Source: Microbacterium halophytorum
GTDB lineage: Bacteria > Actinomycetota > Actinomycetes > Actinomycetales > Microbacteriaceae
Length of the DNA: 64,000 bases
Assembly: GCF_002970975.1 (NCBI RefSeq)
Contig: NZ_KZ672983.1
Location: forward strand, 62,001 to 126,000
Direction of reading: 5' to 3'
Position 1 is the stretch's first letter. Each line of letters opens with the position of its first letter. Position numbers and translations under genes: made by a program. Under the pieces are notes generated by a model. The model had not been told where the DNA came from, ran no database searches, and saw nothing but the letters and a program-made list of their open reading frames with translations. Below, one piece after another: positions 8,711-17,087 of the stretch.

Positions 8711-10639
8711 GTGACTGCCGACGACGCACCCCGCACGCCCCAGGCCGATTGGTCGCGGGCGCAGTGGGCCGCGTTCGCCGACCGCCTGCTCGATGGCGCG
8801 ATGGCGCACGCCTCCCCCGGCCGCGGGCGCATCATCCCGCCGGGCGCCGAGGGCGGCTACGGCCGCGACGTCGACGGCCTCGAGGGCTTCGCGCGCACGT
8901 TCCTGCTGGCGGGGTTCCGCATCGCGGGCGAACGGGGCGAGGGCGTCGACGACCTGATCGAGTTCTTCTGCGACGGCATCCGCACGGGCGTCGACCCGGC
9001 GGCGCCCGACCGCTGGGTGCGGCTCGAGGAGCACGCCCAGGCCAAGGTCGAGGCGGCATCGCTCGCGCTCATCCTCGACATGACGCGCCCGTGGATCTGG
9101 GACCAGCTCGACGAGACCACGCGGGCGCGCGTGATCGACTACCTCGCGCCCGCCGTCGGCGACGACACCTACCCGCGCACGAACTGGCTCTGGTTCCGCG
9201 TCGTCGTGCAGACCTTCCTGCGCTCGGTCGGCGGCCCCTGGTCGCCCGACGACGTCGCGGCTGACCTCGCGCTGCACGACAGCTTCGCGCGGGAGGCGGG
9301 CTGGATGACCGACGGCGCCGGCCGCTCGTACGACCACTACGTCGGCTGGGCGCTGCACCTCTACCCCGTTCTGTGGCACCGGATGACCGGGGCCGCCGAG
9401 CTGGCCGGCGACCGGCACGCGCGCGACGTCGCCGCCCTCGACCGCTACCTGCAGGACGCGATCCACCTCGTCGGCGGCGACGGCTCGCCGCTCGTGCAGG
9501 GCCGCAGCCTGATCTACCGCTTCGCCGCCGCCGCGCCGTTCTGGGCCGGCGTCTTCGCCGAGGTCCCCTCGCTCTCGCCCGGCGCCCTGCGGCACGCCGC
9601 GAACCGCATCGTCGCGCACTTCGAGGCGAACGGCGCCCCCGACGACGACGACCTTCTCACGCTCGGGTGGCACCGCGAGTGGCGCGCACTCGCCCAGGCG
9701 TACTCGGGCCCCGGCTCCCCGTACTGGGCGTCGAAGGGCCTCATCGGGCTCGCCCTCCCGGCGGACCACCCGGTCTGGAAGGCGCCAGCCGAGCCCCTGC
9801 CGATCGAGCGGGGCGACTTCGTGCGGGCGATCCCCAGCCCCGGATGGATCGTGTCGGGCACGCGCGCCGACGGCATCGTGCGCGTCGTCAACCACGGCAC
9901 CGACCACGCCGAGCCGGGCGAGGCGGCCGCCGACTCTCCGCTCTACGCCCGCCTCGGCTACTCGACCGCGACGAGCCCGCTGCTCGACGAGCGGGGCTGG
10001 CGCGAGCCGCTCGAGCAGTCGCTCGCCCTCGTGGGCCCGGCCGGCGAGGCCACGCACCGCACCGGCATGAGCCCGCTCGGCGTGCGCGTCGCCGGCGACA
10101 CCGCGATCGCCGCGTCGAGCTGGGACGCCCACACGGTGGCGTTCGAGGACGACCAGAAGCGCCATGGCTCGGGCCTGACGGGCCGCACCGAGGCCGCCGG
10201 CCGCATCACCGCCGTCTCGGTCGTGCGCGGCGAGCGCGAGGTGCGCCTCGCCCGCGTCGACGGCGCGCGGCCGGGATGGCACCTGCGCTGGGGCGGCTGG
10301 CCCGTCGCCGGCGACGCCGTGACCGGCACCGTGCGCGGCGCCGAGGCCGCCGCCGCGACCGCCCCTCCCGCCGGTTCGCCCGCGGCGCCCGTCGCCTCCG
10401 TCATCCGGCCCCTCACCGCCGGCGGCGCCCCGGCGGTGATCCCCCGCCGCGACGCGAGCCCGCTCGGCCCCGACGCCGCGGTCCCCGCCCTCACAACCGA
10501 CGCCGTGCCCGAGTGGATCGCCTGCGAGCTCGTTCTCGCGCGCGAACCCGACGCGGCCTCCGCCGCGGTCGCCCTGGCCGGCGGCGCGGCCGAGATCACG
10601 TGGCCCGACGGCCGGACGACCCGCGTCGACCTCCCCTGA
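8711..10639 (+). CDS. DUF2264 domain protein
   Basis: Predicted 642 aa. The GTG at 8711 (VTADDAPRTPQ) has AAGGAGA 6 bases upstream. The first 400 residues form a DUF2264 alpha-toroid resembling unsaturated glucuronyl/galacturonyl hydrolases (FARTFLLAGFRIAGERG, NTWLWFRV-like NWLWFRVVVQTF, SYDHYVGWALHLYP, LVQGRSLIYRFA). The C-terminal part is a beta-rich domain. No signal peptide is present. DUF2264 proteins have no agreed activity in my knowledge, but they repeatedly occur with polysaccharide-degradation genes. Here it leads an operon with a sugar ABC importer and is divergent from a heparinase-like gene, so a cytoplasmic role in processing imported oligosaccharides is likely. Confidence 0.8.
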   Translation: MTADDAPRTPQADWSRAQWAAFADRLLDGAMAHASPGRGRIIPPGAEGGYGRDVDGLEGFARTFLLAGFRIAGERGEGVDDLIEFFCDGIRTGVDPAAPDRWVRLEEHAQAKVEAASLALILDMTRPWIWDQLDETTRARVIDYLAPAVGDDTYPRTNWLWFRVVVQTFLRSVGGPWSPDDVAADLALHDSFAREAGWMTDGAGRSYDHYVGWALHLYPVLWHRMTGAAELAGDRHARDVAALDRYLQDAIHLVGGDGSPLVQGRSLIYRFAAAAPFWAGVFAEVPSLSPGALRHAANRIVAHFEANGAPDDDDLLTLGWHREWRALAQAYSGPGSPYWASKGLIGLALPADHPVWKAPAEPLPIERGDFVRAIPSPGWIVSGTRADGIVRVVNHGTDHAEPGEAAADSPLYARLGYSTATSPLLDERGWREPLEQSLALVGPAGEATHRTGMSPLGVRVAGDTAIAASSWDAHTVAFEDDQKRHGSGLTGRTEAAGRITAVSVVRGEREVRLARVDGARPGWHLRWGGWPVAGDAVTGTVRGAEAAAATAPPAGSPAAPVASVIRPLTAGGAPAVIPRRDASPLGPDAAVPALTTDAVPEWIACELVLAREPDAASAAVALAGGAAEITWPDGRTTRVDLP

Positions 10640-10646
10640 GACCTCC

Positions 10647-10661
10647 GCGGGCGTCGCCCGC
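10647..10661 (+). terminator. Small GC hairpin between DUF2264 and binding-protein genes
   Basis: Perfect 6-base stem GCGGGC/GCCCGC with a 3-base loop, 8 bases after the DUF2264 stop. It is more likely an mRNA-processing or partial attenuation hairpin than a full stop, because the operon continues. Confidence 0.35.
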
Positions 10662-10701
10662 AGCCTGAACCCCACCCCTTGCAGCGAAGGAGCAGCACCC
10701 C

Positions 10702-11985
10702 ATGAAACGAATCATCATCGCCACGGCAGGCACGGCCGTCGCGGCCCTCGCCCTCGCCGGTTGCAGCGGCGGCGGCAGCGCCGACGACGGCGTCGCCGAG
10801 GACGGCTCGATCACCCTGACGATGTCGGGGTGGAGCATCGACACGACGCCCGAGTTCCAGCTGCTCGCCGACGCGTTCCACGAGAAGAACCCGGATGTCA
10901 CGGTCGAGATCGTCGACTACGACCCGAACGAGTACAACACGCTCGTGACGGCGGACCTCGCCGCGGGCAAGGGCCCCGACATCATCACGCAGAAGGAGGT
11001 CAAGTACGTCACGACCTTCCAGAGCGGCGGCCAGCTGCTCGACGTTTCGGACGTCGCGCTCCCCGATGGGATCGGCGGCGCCGACTCGTACGAGGTCGAC
11101 GGCGCGGCGTACGCGACGCCGTACCGCCAGGACTCGTGGGTGCTCTACTACAACAAGGACCTCTTCGCGCAGGCGGGCGTCGAGGAGCCCGACGGCTCGT
11201 GGACCTGGGAGGACTACCGTGCGGCCGCGGCCGACCTGACCGACGGCCTCGACGGCGCCAAGGGCGCCTACCAGCACAGCTGGCAGTCGGTCGTGCAGGG
11301 CTTCGCGAACGCGCAGAACGGCGCCGACATCCTCGACGGCGACTACAGCCACCTCAAGGAGGCGTACGAGCTCTCGCTCGGGCTGCAGGATGACGGCCTG
11401 CAGGAGTCGTTCAACACCGTCGGCGCGAACCAGCTCACCTACCAGGGCGAGTTCGGCACGCAGAAGGCCGCGATGATGCCGATGGGCACCTGGTACGTCG
11501 CGACGCTCGTCGCGCAGCAGGAGTCCGGCGAGGCCGACGACTTCGAGTGGGGCATCGCCCCGGCGCCGCAGCTGGACGAGTCCACCACTGGTACCGACGG
11601 CACGCCCGTCACGTTCGGCGACCCGACGGGCTTCGGCATCAACGCCGGCATCGCGGAGGGCAAGGTCGACGCCGCCAAGGAGTTCCTCGAGTTCGCCGCG
11701 AGCGAGGAGGCCGCCACGGCCCTCGCCGAGATCGGCATCACGCCGGCCCTGCTGACCGACCCGGTCGTCGAGGCGTACTTCAGCGCCGAGGGCGCGCCGG
11801 AGGACGAGCTGTCGACGTTCGCGGTGCAGACGCACGAGACCCTGCCCGAGAACCCGACGTCGGACAAGACGGCGGCCGTGCAGAACATCCTGAACGACAT
11901 GCACTCGGCGATCCTCTCCGAGTCCACGTCGGTCGACGACGCGATCGCGGACGCCGAGGGCCGCGTCGCGAACGAGGTCGGCTGA
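10702..11985 (+). CDS. Sugar ABC transporter substrate-binding lipoprotein
   Basis: Predicted 427 aa with AAGGAG upstream of the ATG at 10702. The N-terminus is a lipoprotein signal with lipobox LAGC (Cys20). The mature part is a cluster B/D family 1 solute-binding protein: MSGWSIDTTPEFQLLADAFHEKNPDVTVEIVDY, YYNKDLFAQAGVEEPDGSWTWEDY, and a C-terminal FLEFAASEEAATALAEIG. It should capture an oligosaccharide outside the membrane and deliver it to the two permeases that follow. No ATPase gene is found in the locus, so a shared MsiK-type ATPase encoded elsewhere is likely. Confidence 0.92.
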   Translation: MKRIIIATAGTAVAALALAGCSGGGSADDGVAEDGSITLTMSGWSIDTTPEFQLLADAFHEKNPDVTVEIVDYDPNEYNTLVTADLAAGKGPDIITQKEVKYVTTFQSGGQLLDVSDVALPDGIGGADSYEVDGAAYATPYRQDSWVLYYNKDLFAQAGVEEPDGSWTWEDYRAAAADLTDGLDGAKGAYQHSWQSVVQGFANAQNGADILDGDYSHLKEAYELSLGLQDDGLQESFNTVGANQLTYQGEFGTQKAAMMPMGTWYVATLVAQQESGEADDFEWGIAPAPQLDESTTGTDGTPVTFGDPTGFGINAGIAEGKVDAAKEFLEFAASEEAATALAEIGITPALLTDPVVEAYFSAEGAPEDELSTFAVQTHETLPENPTSDKTAAVQNILNDMHSAILSESTSVDDAIADAEGRVANEVG

Positions 11986-11999
11986 CCCGCAGCACAACC

Positions 12000-12027
12000 G
12001 TCCCGGGCCCCGCGAGGGGCCCGGGAC
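12000..12027 (+). terminator. Intra-operon hairpin with GCGA tetraloop
   Basis: Perfect 12-base stem GTCCCGGGCCCC / GGGGCCCGGGAC closed by a GCGA (GNRA) tetraloop, 14 bases after the binding-protein stop and 16 bases before the permease start. It has no T-tract. It probably attenuates readthrough or protects the upstream mRNA, so that more binding protein than permease is made. Confidence 0.6.
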
Positions 12028-12043
12028 CTTCCTGAGGAGCATC

Positions 12044-12952
12044 ATGACCACCACCGCGACGCCGAAACGCCGGCGTTCCGCGCTGCGGACCCGCAACACC
12101 CTGCTCGGGTGGAGCTTCATCCTGCCGAACTTCCTCGGTTTCGCGATCCTCACGCTCATCCCGGTGATCGTGCTGTTCTACATGTCGCTGACCAACTGGA
12201 ACATCTTCGGCTCGTCGCAGTTCGTCGGGCTCGACAACTACACGCGCCTGCTCGGCGACGGCAGCTTCCGCGTCTCGTTCTGGAACACGATCTACTACTC
12301 GGTGCTCCACATCCCGCTGACGATCATCGCGTCGCTCGGCATCGCGCTGCTGCTGAACAACAAGCTCCGCGGCGTCGCGTTCTTCCGCACCGCCGCGTTC
12401 TTCCCGTACATCACGTCGATCGTCGCGATCGCGCTCGTGTGGAACTTGCTGTTCAGCCCCGAGTACGGCCCCATCAACGAGTTCCTCCGCTTCATCGGCA
12501 TCGACAACCCGCCCGGATGGCTCACGTCGACCGAGTGGTCGATGCCGGCGGTCGTGATCATCGCGACGTGGAAGGACATGGGCTACTACATGGTCCTCTT
12601 CCTCGCCGCGCTGCAGACGGTGCCGCGCGAGCTGCACGAGGCCGCCCGGATGGACGGAGCGAACGTCTTCCAGCGCTTCTGGAACGTGACGCTCCCGTGC
12701 CTGCGCCCCACGATGTTCTTCGTGACCGTGATGCTCACGATCAACTCGCTGAAGATCTTCGACCTCATCCTGGTGCTCACGAACGGCGGCCCCGGCCAGT
12801 CGACGACCGTGATCAGCCAGTTCATCTACCGGAAGGGCTTCGAGGAGAACGAGTTCGGCTACGCGTCGGCCGCCTCCGTCGTGCTCTTCTTCCTGTGCCT
12901 CATCGTGACGATCGTGCAGTTCACGTGGAACCAGCGGAAGGACGCCAAATGA
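12044..12952 (+). CDS. Sugar ABC transporter permease (MalF-type)
   Basis: Predicted 302 aa with GAGGAG upstream of the ATG. The protein has about six membrane segments, starting with SFILPNFLGFAILTLIPVIVLFYMSLTNW. The ATPase-contact EAA loop is ELHEAARMDGANVFQRFWNVTLP at about residues 196-218, the MalF/UgpA form. It pairs with the MalG-type permease, whose start overlaps the stop here by 4 bases (ATGA), which implies translational coupling and 1:1 synthesis. Confidence 0.93.
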   Translation: MTTTATPKRRRSALRTRNTLLGWSFILPNFLGFAILTLIPVIVLFYMSLTNWNIFGSSQFVGLDNYTRLLGDGSFRVSFWNTIYYSVLHIPLTIIASLGIALLLNNKLRGVAFFRTAAFFPYITSIVAIALVWNLLFSPEYGPINEFLRFIGIDNPPGWLTSTEWSMPAVVIIATWKDMGYYMVLFLAALQTVPRELHEAARMDGANVFQRFWNVTLPCLRPTMFFVTVMLTINSLKIFDLILVLTNGGPGQSTTVISQFIYRKGFEENEFGYASAASVVLFFLCLIVTIVQFTWNQRKDAK

Positions 12953-13863
12953 GCGAGACAATGGCGCTCGTCACGCCCCCGGCGCGCAAGAAGCGCACGT
13001 CGCTCGAGCCGGGCTACCGCTCGCGGCCCGCGGGCCGCGGTGGCCGGACCATCGGCCGCGCGGTGCTCTACATCGTGCTGATCGTAGCCGCGGCCGCGAT
13101 GCTGACCCCGTTCTTCTGGATGGTGATGAGCTCGCTGAAGGACGCCAACTCGGTGTTCTCGGTCCCCGTCCGCTGGATCCCCGAGGTGTTCGTCTGGTCG
13201 AACTACGTCGAGATCTGGGAGAGCAGCGACATCGGCACCTGGATCAAGAACACCGTGATCATCTCGCTTTCGGTCACGGCCCTGCAGGTGATCACCGGTT
13301 CGTTCGCCGCGTACGGCTTCGCGCGCATCCGGTTCCCCGGCCGCAACATGCTGTTCCTGCTCTACGTCGGCACGATCGCCGTGCCGTGGCAGTCGTACAT
13401 GATCCCGCAGTTCATCATGCTGTCGAACGCGGGGCTCGCGAACACGCTCTGGTCGATCATGCTGCTGCAGGCGTTCGGTGCGTTCGGCGTGTTCCTGATG
13501 AAGCAGTTCTACGAGACGATCCCCGAGGAGCTCTCGGAGGCCGCCCGCCTCGACGGCCTGAGCGAGTACGGCATCTGGTGGCGCATCATGGTGCCCCTGT
13601 CGATCCCGGCCGTCGCGAGCCTGGCGCTGCTGACGTTCGTGAACACGTGGAACGACTACCTCGGGCCGCTCATCTACCTGCGCGACCCGAGCCTGTGGAC
13701 GATGCAGCTCGGCCTGAACAACTTCGTCTCGAGCCTGTACGACACCGACTACGGCGTGCTGTTCGCGGGCCTCGTGATCTCGGTCGTGCCGATCGCGATC
13801 ATCTTCATGCTCGGCCAGCGGTACTTCGTCGAGGGCATCGCGACGAGCGGGATGAAGGGCTGA
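12949..13863 (+). CDS. Sugar ABC transporter permease (MalG-type)
   Basis: Predicted 304 aa starting at the overlapping ATGA (12949). A basic N-terminus is followed by AVLYIVLIVAAAAMLTPFFWMVMSSLKD and about six membrane spans. The EAA loop is ELSEAARLDGLSEYGIWWRIMVPLSIP. The C-terminal GQRYFVEGIATSGMKG is typical of MalG/UgpE permeases (final helix then Gly-Lys/Gly). It forms the membrane channel with the preceding MalF-type protein. The YesL-like gene follows after 2 bases. Confidence 0.93.
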   Translation: MSETMALVTPPARKKRTSLEPGYRSRPAGRGGRTIGRAVLYIVLIVAAAAMLTPFFWMVMSSLKDANSVFSVPVRWIPEVFVWSNYVEIWESSDIGTWIKNTVIISLSVTALQVITGSFAAYGFARIRFPGRNMLFLLYVGTIAVPWQSYMIPQFIMLSNAGLANTLWSIMLLQAFGAFGVFLMKQFYETIPEELSEAARLDGLSEYGIWWRIMVPLSIPAVASLALLTFVNTWNDYLGPLIYLRDPSLWTMQLGLNNFVSSLYDTDYGVLFAGLVISVVPIAIIFMLGQRYFVEGIATSGMKG

Positions 13864-13865
13864 TC

Positions 13866-14528
13866 GTGAAGCGCATCTCGCACGGCATGTACGCGACGCT
13901 GTTCGGCGTCGTGCACCTCGCCCTCGGCGTCAATCTGATGCTGGCCGTCGTCGCCTCGCCGTTCATCGCGTTGCTCGTCACGACCGATCCGTCGCTGTCG
14001 TGGCCGCTGCTGGCGCTGGCGGCGATCCCGGCGGGCGCCGGCATCGCCGCCGCCTTCGGCACGTTCCGCGAGCACGCCTCCGGCGAGCGCTCGGTCTTCC
14101 GCACGTTCATCCGGCAGCTGCGCGCCACGGGGCTCAAGGCGCTCGCGCTCTCGTGCGCCGTCGTGACGGCCGTGGTGGTCGCCGCCGTCGACGTGTTCGT
14201 GCTCGTGCCGACCGGGGCCGGCGCCGTGCTCGCGCCGCTCCTCGTCGTGATCGCCCTGCTGGCCGTCGCCGTCGGCTTCGTCGGCCTCACGGCGCTCACG
14301 GAGGACCCGAGCGCCCGCCTGCGCGACGTCATCCGGATCTCGCTGCTGCTGGCCGTGCGCCGCCTGCCCTTCACGCTCGCCTCGTTCGCCGTGATCGGCG
14401 TGCAGGCCGCCGTCGTCGTGGCCGCGCCCGCGCTCGGCATCGGCGTGACGGCCGCCGCCTGCCTGTACGTGGTGTGGGCGGGGGCGCGGCACACGCTGCA
14501 GCCGGCGCTGAAGCCCGTCGAAGCCTGA
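13866..14528 (+). CDS. YesL-like (DUF624) integral membrane protein
   Basis: Predicted 220 aa from a GTG at 13866, two bases after the MalG-type stop. About five hydrophobic segments are visible (TLFGVVHLALGVNLMLAVVA, LLALAAIPAGAGIAAAFGTF, ALALSCAVVTAVVVAAVDVFVLV, APLLVVIALLAVAVGFVGLTAL, LASFAVIGVQAAVVVAAPAL). The order of helices and the soluble FREHASGERSVFRTFIRQLRATG loop resemble YesL/DUF624 proteins, which commonly sit in sugar ABC operons of Gram-positives. Their function is not established. The assignment rests on topology and context more than on a diagnostic motif. Confidence 0.65.
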   Translation: MKRISHGMYATLFGVVHLALGVNLMLAVVASPFIALLVTTDPSLSWPLLALAAIPAGAGIAAAFGTFREHASGERSVFRTFIRQLRATGLKALALSCAVVTAVVVAAVDVFVLVPTGAGAVLAPLLVVIALLAVAVGFVGLTALTEDPSARLRDVIRISLLLAVRRLPFTLASFAVIGVQAAVVVAAPALGIGVTAAACLYVVWAGARHTLQPALKPVEA

Positions 14529-14551
14529 ACCGACGTCCGGAAGGACCCCGC

Positions 14552-15565
14552 ATGACCGCCTCCCCCGCACGCCGCCCGCGCGTGCTCAGCGCCGTCGGCA
14601 CCGGCGCGCTCGCGCCCCTGTCGGCCGCCCACCTCGCCCGGGAGCTCGCCGGGCACGGCGACCTGCTCGGCACGGTCGACGCCTTCCGGACCGCGGACGA
14701 GCTTCGGATGCTCGCGGCTGCCGAGGTGCTCGTGACCGGATGGCGCTCCCCGCGCATCGACGCGGAGGTGCTCGACCGCGCACCGAACCTGACGCACATC
14801 CTGCACGTCGCCGGCTCCGTGAAGGAGAAGCTCGACGACGAGGTCTGGCGCCGCGGCATCGGGGTCAGCTCGGCCGTCGACGCGAACGCGATCCCCGTGG
14901 CCGAGTACACGCTCGCGGCCATCCTGATGTCGAACAAGCGCGTCGTGCAGATCGCGCGCGAGTACCGCGAGCGCCGGGAGCTGATCGACCAGGCCGAGCT
15001 CGGCGTGATCGGCAACTACCGCCGCCGCGTCGGCATCGTCGGCGCCTCCCGCATCGGGCGCCGGGTGATCGAGCTGCTGCGCCCCTTCGACGTCGAGGTC
15101 GTGCTGAACGACCCGACGCTCGCCGACGACGACATCCGGGCGCTCGGGGCGACGCCGGCGAGCCTGGCCGAGCTGTGCGCCGGGTGCGACGTCGTCTCCG
15201 TCCACGCCCCGTCCCTCCCGTCGACCCGGAACCTGATCGATGCGCAGCTGATCGCGTCGATCCGGCCGGGCGCGACCCTGATCAACACCTCGCGCGGCGA
15301 CGTCATCGACCAGGCGGCCCTGACCGCGCGGGTCGTGGGCGGCGACCTCAACGCCGTCCTCGACGTCACGGTGCCCTGGGCCCTGCCCTCGGACGACCCG
15401 CTCTACGACCACCCCAACGTGCTGCTCACGCCGCACATCGCGGGCTCGGTCGGAACCGAGGTCGACCGGATGATCGACGCGCAGGTCGCGGAGCTGCGCC
15501 GCATCGCGGTGGGCGAGGAGCTGGCCCACCCGGTGCGTTTCGAGTCGCTGGCGACGGCGGCGTAG
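14552..15565 (+). CDS. D-isomer-specific 2-hydroxyacid dehydrogenase family protein
   Basis: Predicted 337 aa with GGAAGGA upstream of the ATG at 14552. The substrate domain is split around a Rossmann fold (VGIVGASRIGRR, about residues 163-174). The catalytic Arg lies in NTSRGDVID and the catalytic His in TPHIAGS near residue 297. The dinucleotide motif is GASRIG instead of the common GxGxxG, as in many hydroxyacid-dehydrogenase-like proteins of sugar loci. It probably reduces or oxidises a 2-keto/2-hydroxy acid or sugar acid. As the last gene of the importer operon it may handle an acid released from the polysaccharide, but the substrate is unknown. Confidence 0.8.
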   Translation: MTASPARRPRVLSAVGTGALAPLSAAHLARELAGHGDLLGTVDAFRTADELRMLAAAEVLVTGWRSPRIDAEVLDRAPNLTHILHVAGSVKEKLDDEVWRRGIGVSSAVDANAIPVAEYTLAAILMSNKRVVQIAREYRERRELIDQAELGVIGNYRRRVGIVGASRIGRRVIELLRPFDVEVVLNDPTLADDDIRALGATPASLAELCAGCDVVSVHAPSLPSTRNLIDAQLIASIRPGATLINTSRGDVIDQAALTARVVGGDLNAVLDVTVPWALPSDDPLYDHPNVLLTPHIAGSVGTEVDRMIDAQVAELRRIAVGEELAHPVRFESLATAA

Positions 15566-15691
15566 CGCGGGCGGCCCCGCCCTCGGCGGAGCGGAGCACC
15601 GCGCCGAGGTCAGGCAGAATCGCCGAGATGAGGAAGAACCCGCCCGGTTCCGCCTACAACCGAGGATTTCACCTACGCTCGGCGCCGCGGC

Positions 15692-16270
15692 TCAGCGGGC
15701 GATGACCGCCGCGAGCCCGTCGGCGGCCGACTCCGCGACCTCGGGCGGCAGGTGGCCGGCGATGATGAGCTCCGCCAGCCCGTGCACGAAGGCCCACAGG
15801 CCCGCCTCCGCGCTCGCACGGGCATCCGGCTCGAGCTCGGGGGCGGCCTCGCGGATGACGTCCGCGAGGAGTTCCTCGTTCGCCCGGATGAGCGGCGCCA
15901 TCGTCTCGGTCGGGTGGCCGGGCACGCACACCTCCGGGTCGAACACGACACCGAAGGCCTGCGGGTGGGCGATGGCGTAGCCGACGTAGGCGCGGCCGAC
16001 CTCGCGCAGGCGCGTCGCCGGCTCCGACGCGGCGGCGGCCGCGCGCTGCGCGTCGAGCAGGCGCGACATGTGGCGCTCGGCGAGGGCCTTCAGCAGCGCC
16101 CTGCGGTCGGCGAAGTGGTGGTACGGGGCGTTGTGGCTCACGTCGGCCCGCCGCGCGACCTCGCGCAGGCTCAGCGACGCCGACCCGCTCTCGGCCAGCA
16201 TCGCGTCGGCCGCGTCGAGCAGCGCGGCGCGGAGATTGCCGTGGTGATAGCCCGCCGACGATCTTGACAT
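15692..16270 (-). CDS. TetR/AcrR family regulator
   Basis: Predicted 192 aa from the ATG at 16270 (MSRSSAGYHHGNLRAALLDAADAML). The TetR helix-turn-helix lies at about residues 32-55 (SLREVARRADVSHNAPYHHFADRRALL). The C-terminal ligand domain has the WHG-type pattern (YVGYAIAHPQAFGVVFDPE, GLWAFVHGLAELIIAGHL). No ribosome site precedes the ATG, so translation may be leaderless or start elsewhere; in-frame codons upstream would run into the operator region. It is divergent from the flavin oxidoreductase at 16342 and probably represses it, given the palindrome between them. Confidence 0.88.
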   Translation of the reverse strand: MSRSSAGYHHGNLRAALLDAADAMLAESGSASLSLREVARRADVSHNAPYHHFADRRALLKALAERHMSRLLDAQRAAAAASEPATRLREVGRAYVGYAIAHPQAFGVVFDPEVCVPGHPTETMAPLIRANEELLADVIREAAPELEPDARASAEAGLWAFVHGLAELIIAGHLPPEVAESAADGLAAVIAR

Positions 16271-16324
16271 GAGCAAGATTCTAGTTAATCCTGACATTGC
16301 CCAGATTGTGGGCAGTGTCAAGAT
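16261..16324. promoter_or_regulatory. Divergent operator region with nested inverted repeats
   Basis: An outer perfect inverted repeat ATCTTGACA (16261-16269) / TGTCAAGAT (16316-16324) encloses an inner palindrome TGACATTGCCC (16292-16302) / GGGCAGTGTCA (16310-16320) with one mismatch. Each outer arm contains TTGACA, a -35-like box pointing to one of the divergent genes. This is the expected form of a TetR operator controlling both. Confidence 0.55.
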
Positions 16325-16341
16325 CGACCAGAGGAGACCCC

Positions 16342-16956
16342 ATGTCCGCGCTCGTCATCGACGGCCACCCGAACCCCGATTCCCTCACCGCCGCGCTGGC
16401 GCGCCGGTACGCCGAGGAGCACGGCGACGCCCGACTGCTCGCCCTGCGCGACCTCGACTTCGACCCGATCAGCTACTTCGGCTACCGCGGCGAGCAGCCG
16501 CTCGAGCCCGACCTCGCCGACGCGCTCGCGGCCGTGTTCGCCGCCGATCGCATCGTCGTCGCCACCCCGACGTGGTGGGCGTCGACGCCGGCGCTGCTGA
16601 AGGGGTTCTTCGATCGCCTCCTGCTGCCGAAGGTCACCTATCGCTACCGGTCGAACGGCCTGCCGGAGGGCCTGCTCCGCGGGCGCGCCGGCCGCGTGAT
16701 CATCACGAGCGACACGCCCCGCTGGCTCCTCCCGTTCACGGGCGACACGGCGGCGAAGCAGGTCGCGGCCAACACCCTGCGGTTCTGCGGCATCCGCCCC
16801 ATCCGGGTGATGCGGTTCACGAACGTGCGCCACGCGAGCGAGGCGACGCGCGCCGGATGGCTCGACCGCGTCGCGAAGGCGGCGGGGCGGGATCGGGCCG
16901 CGTCGACGACCGCCACCGGCACGCCGGCGCGGGAGCGGCAGCACACACGCGCATAG
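16342..16956 (+). CDS. Flavodoxin-fold NAD(P)H oxidoreductase (quinone reductase-like)
   Basis: Predicted 204 aa; GAGGAG lies 5-6 bases upstream of the ATG at 16342. The Flavodoxin_2 fold is visible as ALVIDGHPNPDSLTAALARRY (phosphate-binding loop for FMN/FAD), then DRIVVATPTWWASTPALLKGFFDRLL and VIITSDTPRWL. Family members reduce quinones, azo dyes or nitro compounds with NAD(P)H. It is divergent from a TetR gene across a palindromic operator, which fits detoxification induced by an electrophile or quinone. The C-terminal 30 residues (Ala/Thr/Arg-rich) look disordered. The exact substrate is unknown. Confidence 0.85.
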   Translation: MSALVIDGHPNPDSLTAALARRYAEEHGDARLLALRDLDFDPISYFGYRGEQPLEPDLADALAAVFAADRIVVATPTWWASTPALLKGFFDRLLLPKVTYRYRSNGLPEGLLRGRAGRVIITSDTPRWLLPFTGDTAAKQVAANTLRFCGIRPIRVMRFTNVRHASEATRAGWLDRVAKAAGRDRAASTTATGTPARERQHTRA

Positions 16957-17060
16957 GCGCAACGAGAGCGCCCGCGCACCCCACCGCGTCCCCACCCGAC
17001 GGCGATCGCCCGCCGCGACACCGGCTCGGCGCCGCGAGCACGGAACGAGCACGCCCAGCC

Positions 17061-17081
17061 TAACGGTTCGACTGTTACTAT
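17061..17081 (+). promoter_or_regulatory. ArsR promoter/operator, probably leaderless
   Basis: An imperfect 17-base palindrome of the form TAAC-x-GT...AC-x-GTTA (17061-17077) overlaps the -10-like TACTAT (17076-17081). The ATG of the ArsR gene is at 17088, about where transcription would begin, and no Shine-Dalgarno precedes it. Both points suggest a leaderless, autoregulated transcript. Confidence 0.5.
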
Positions 17082-17087
17082 CTGCGT

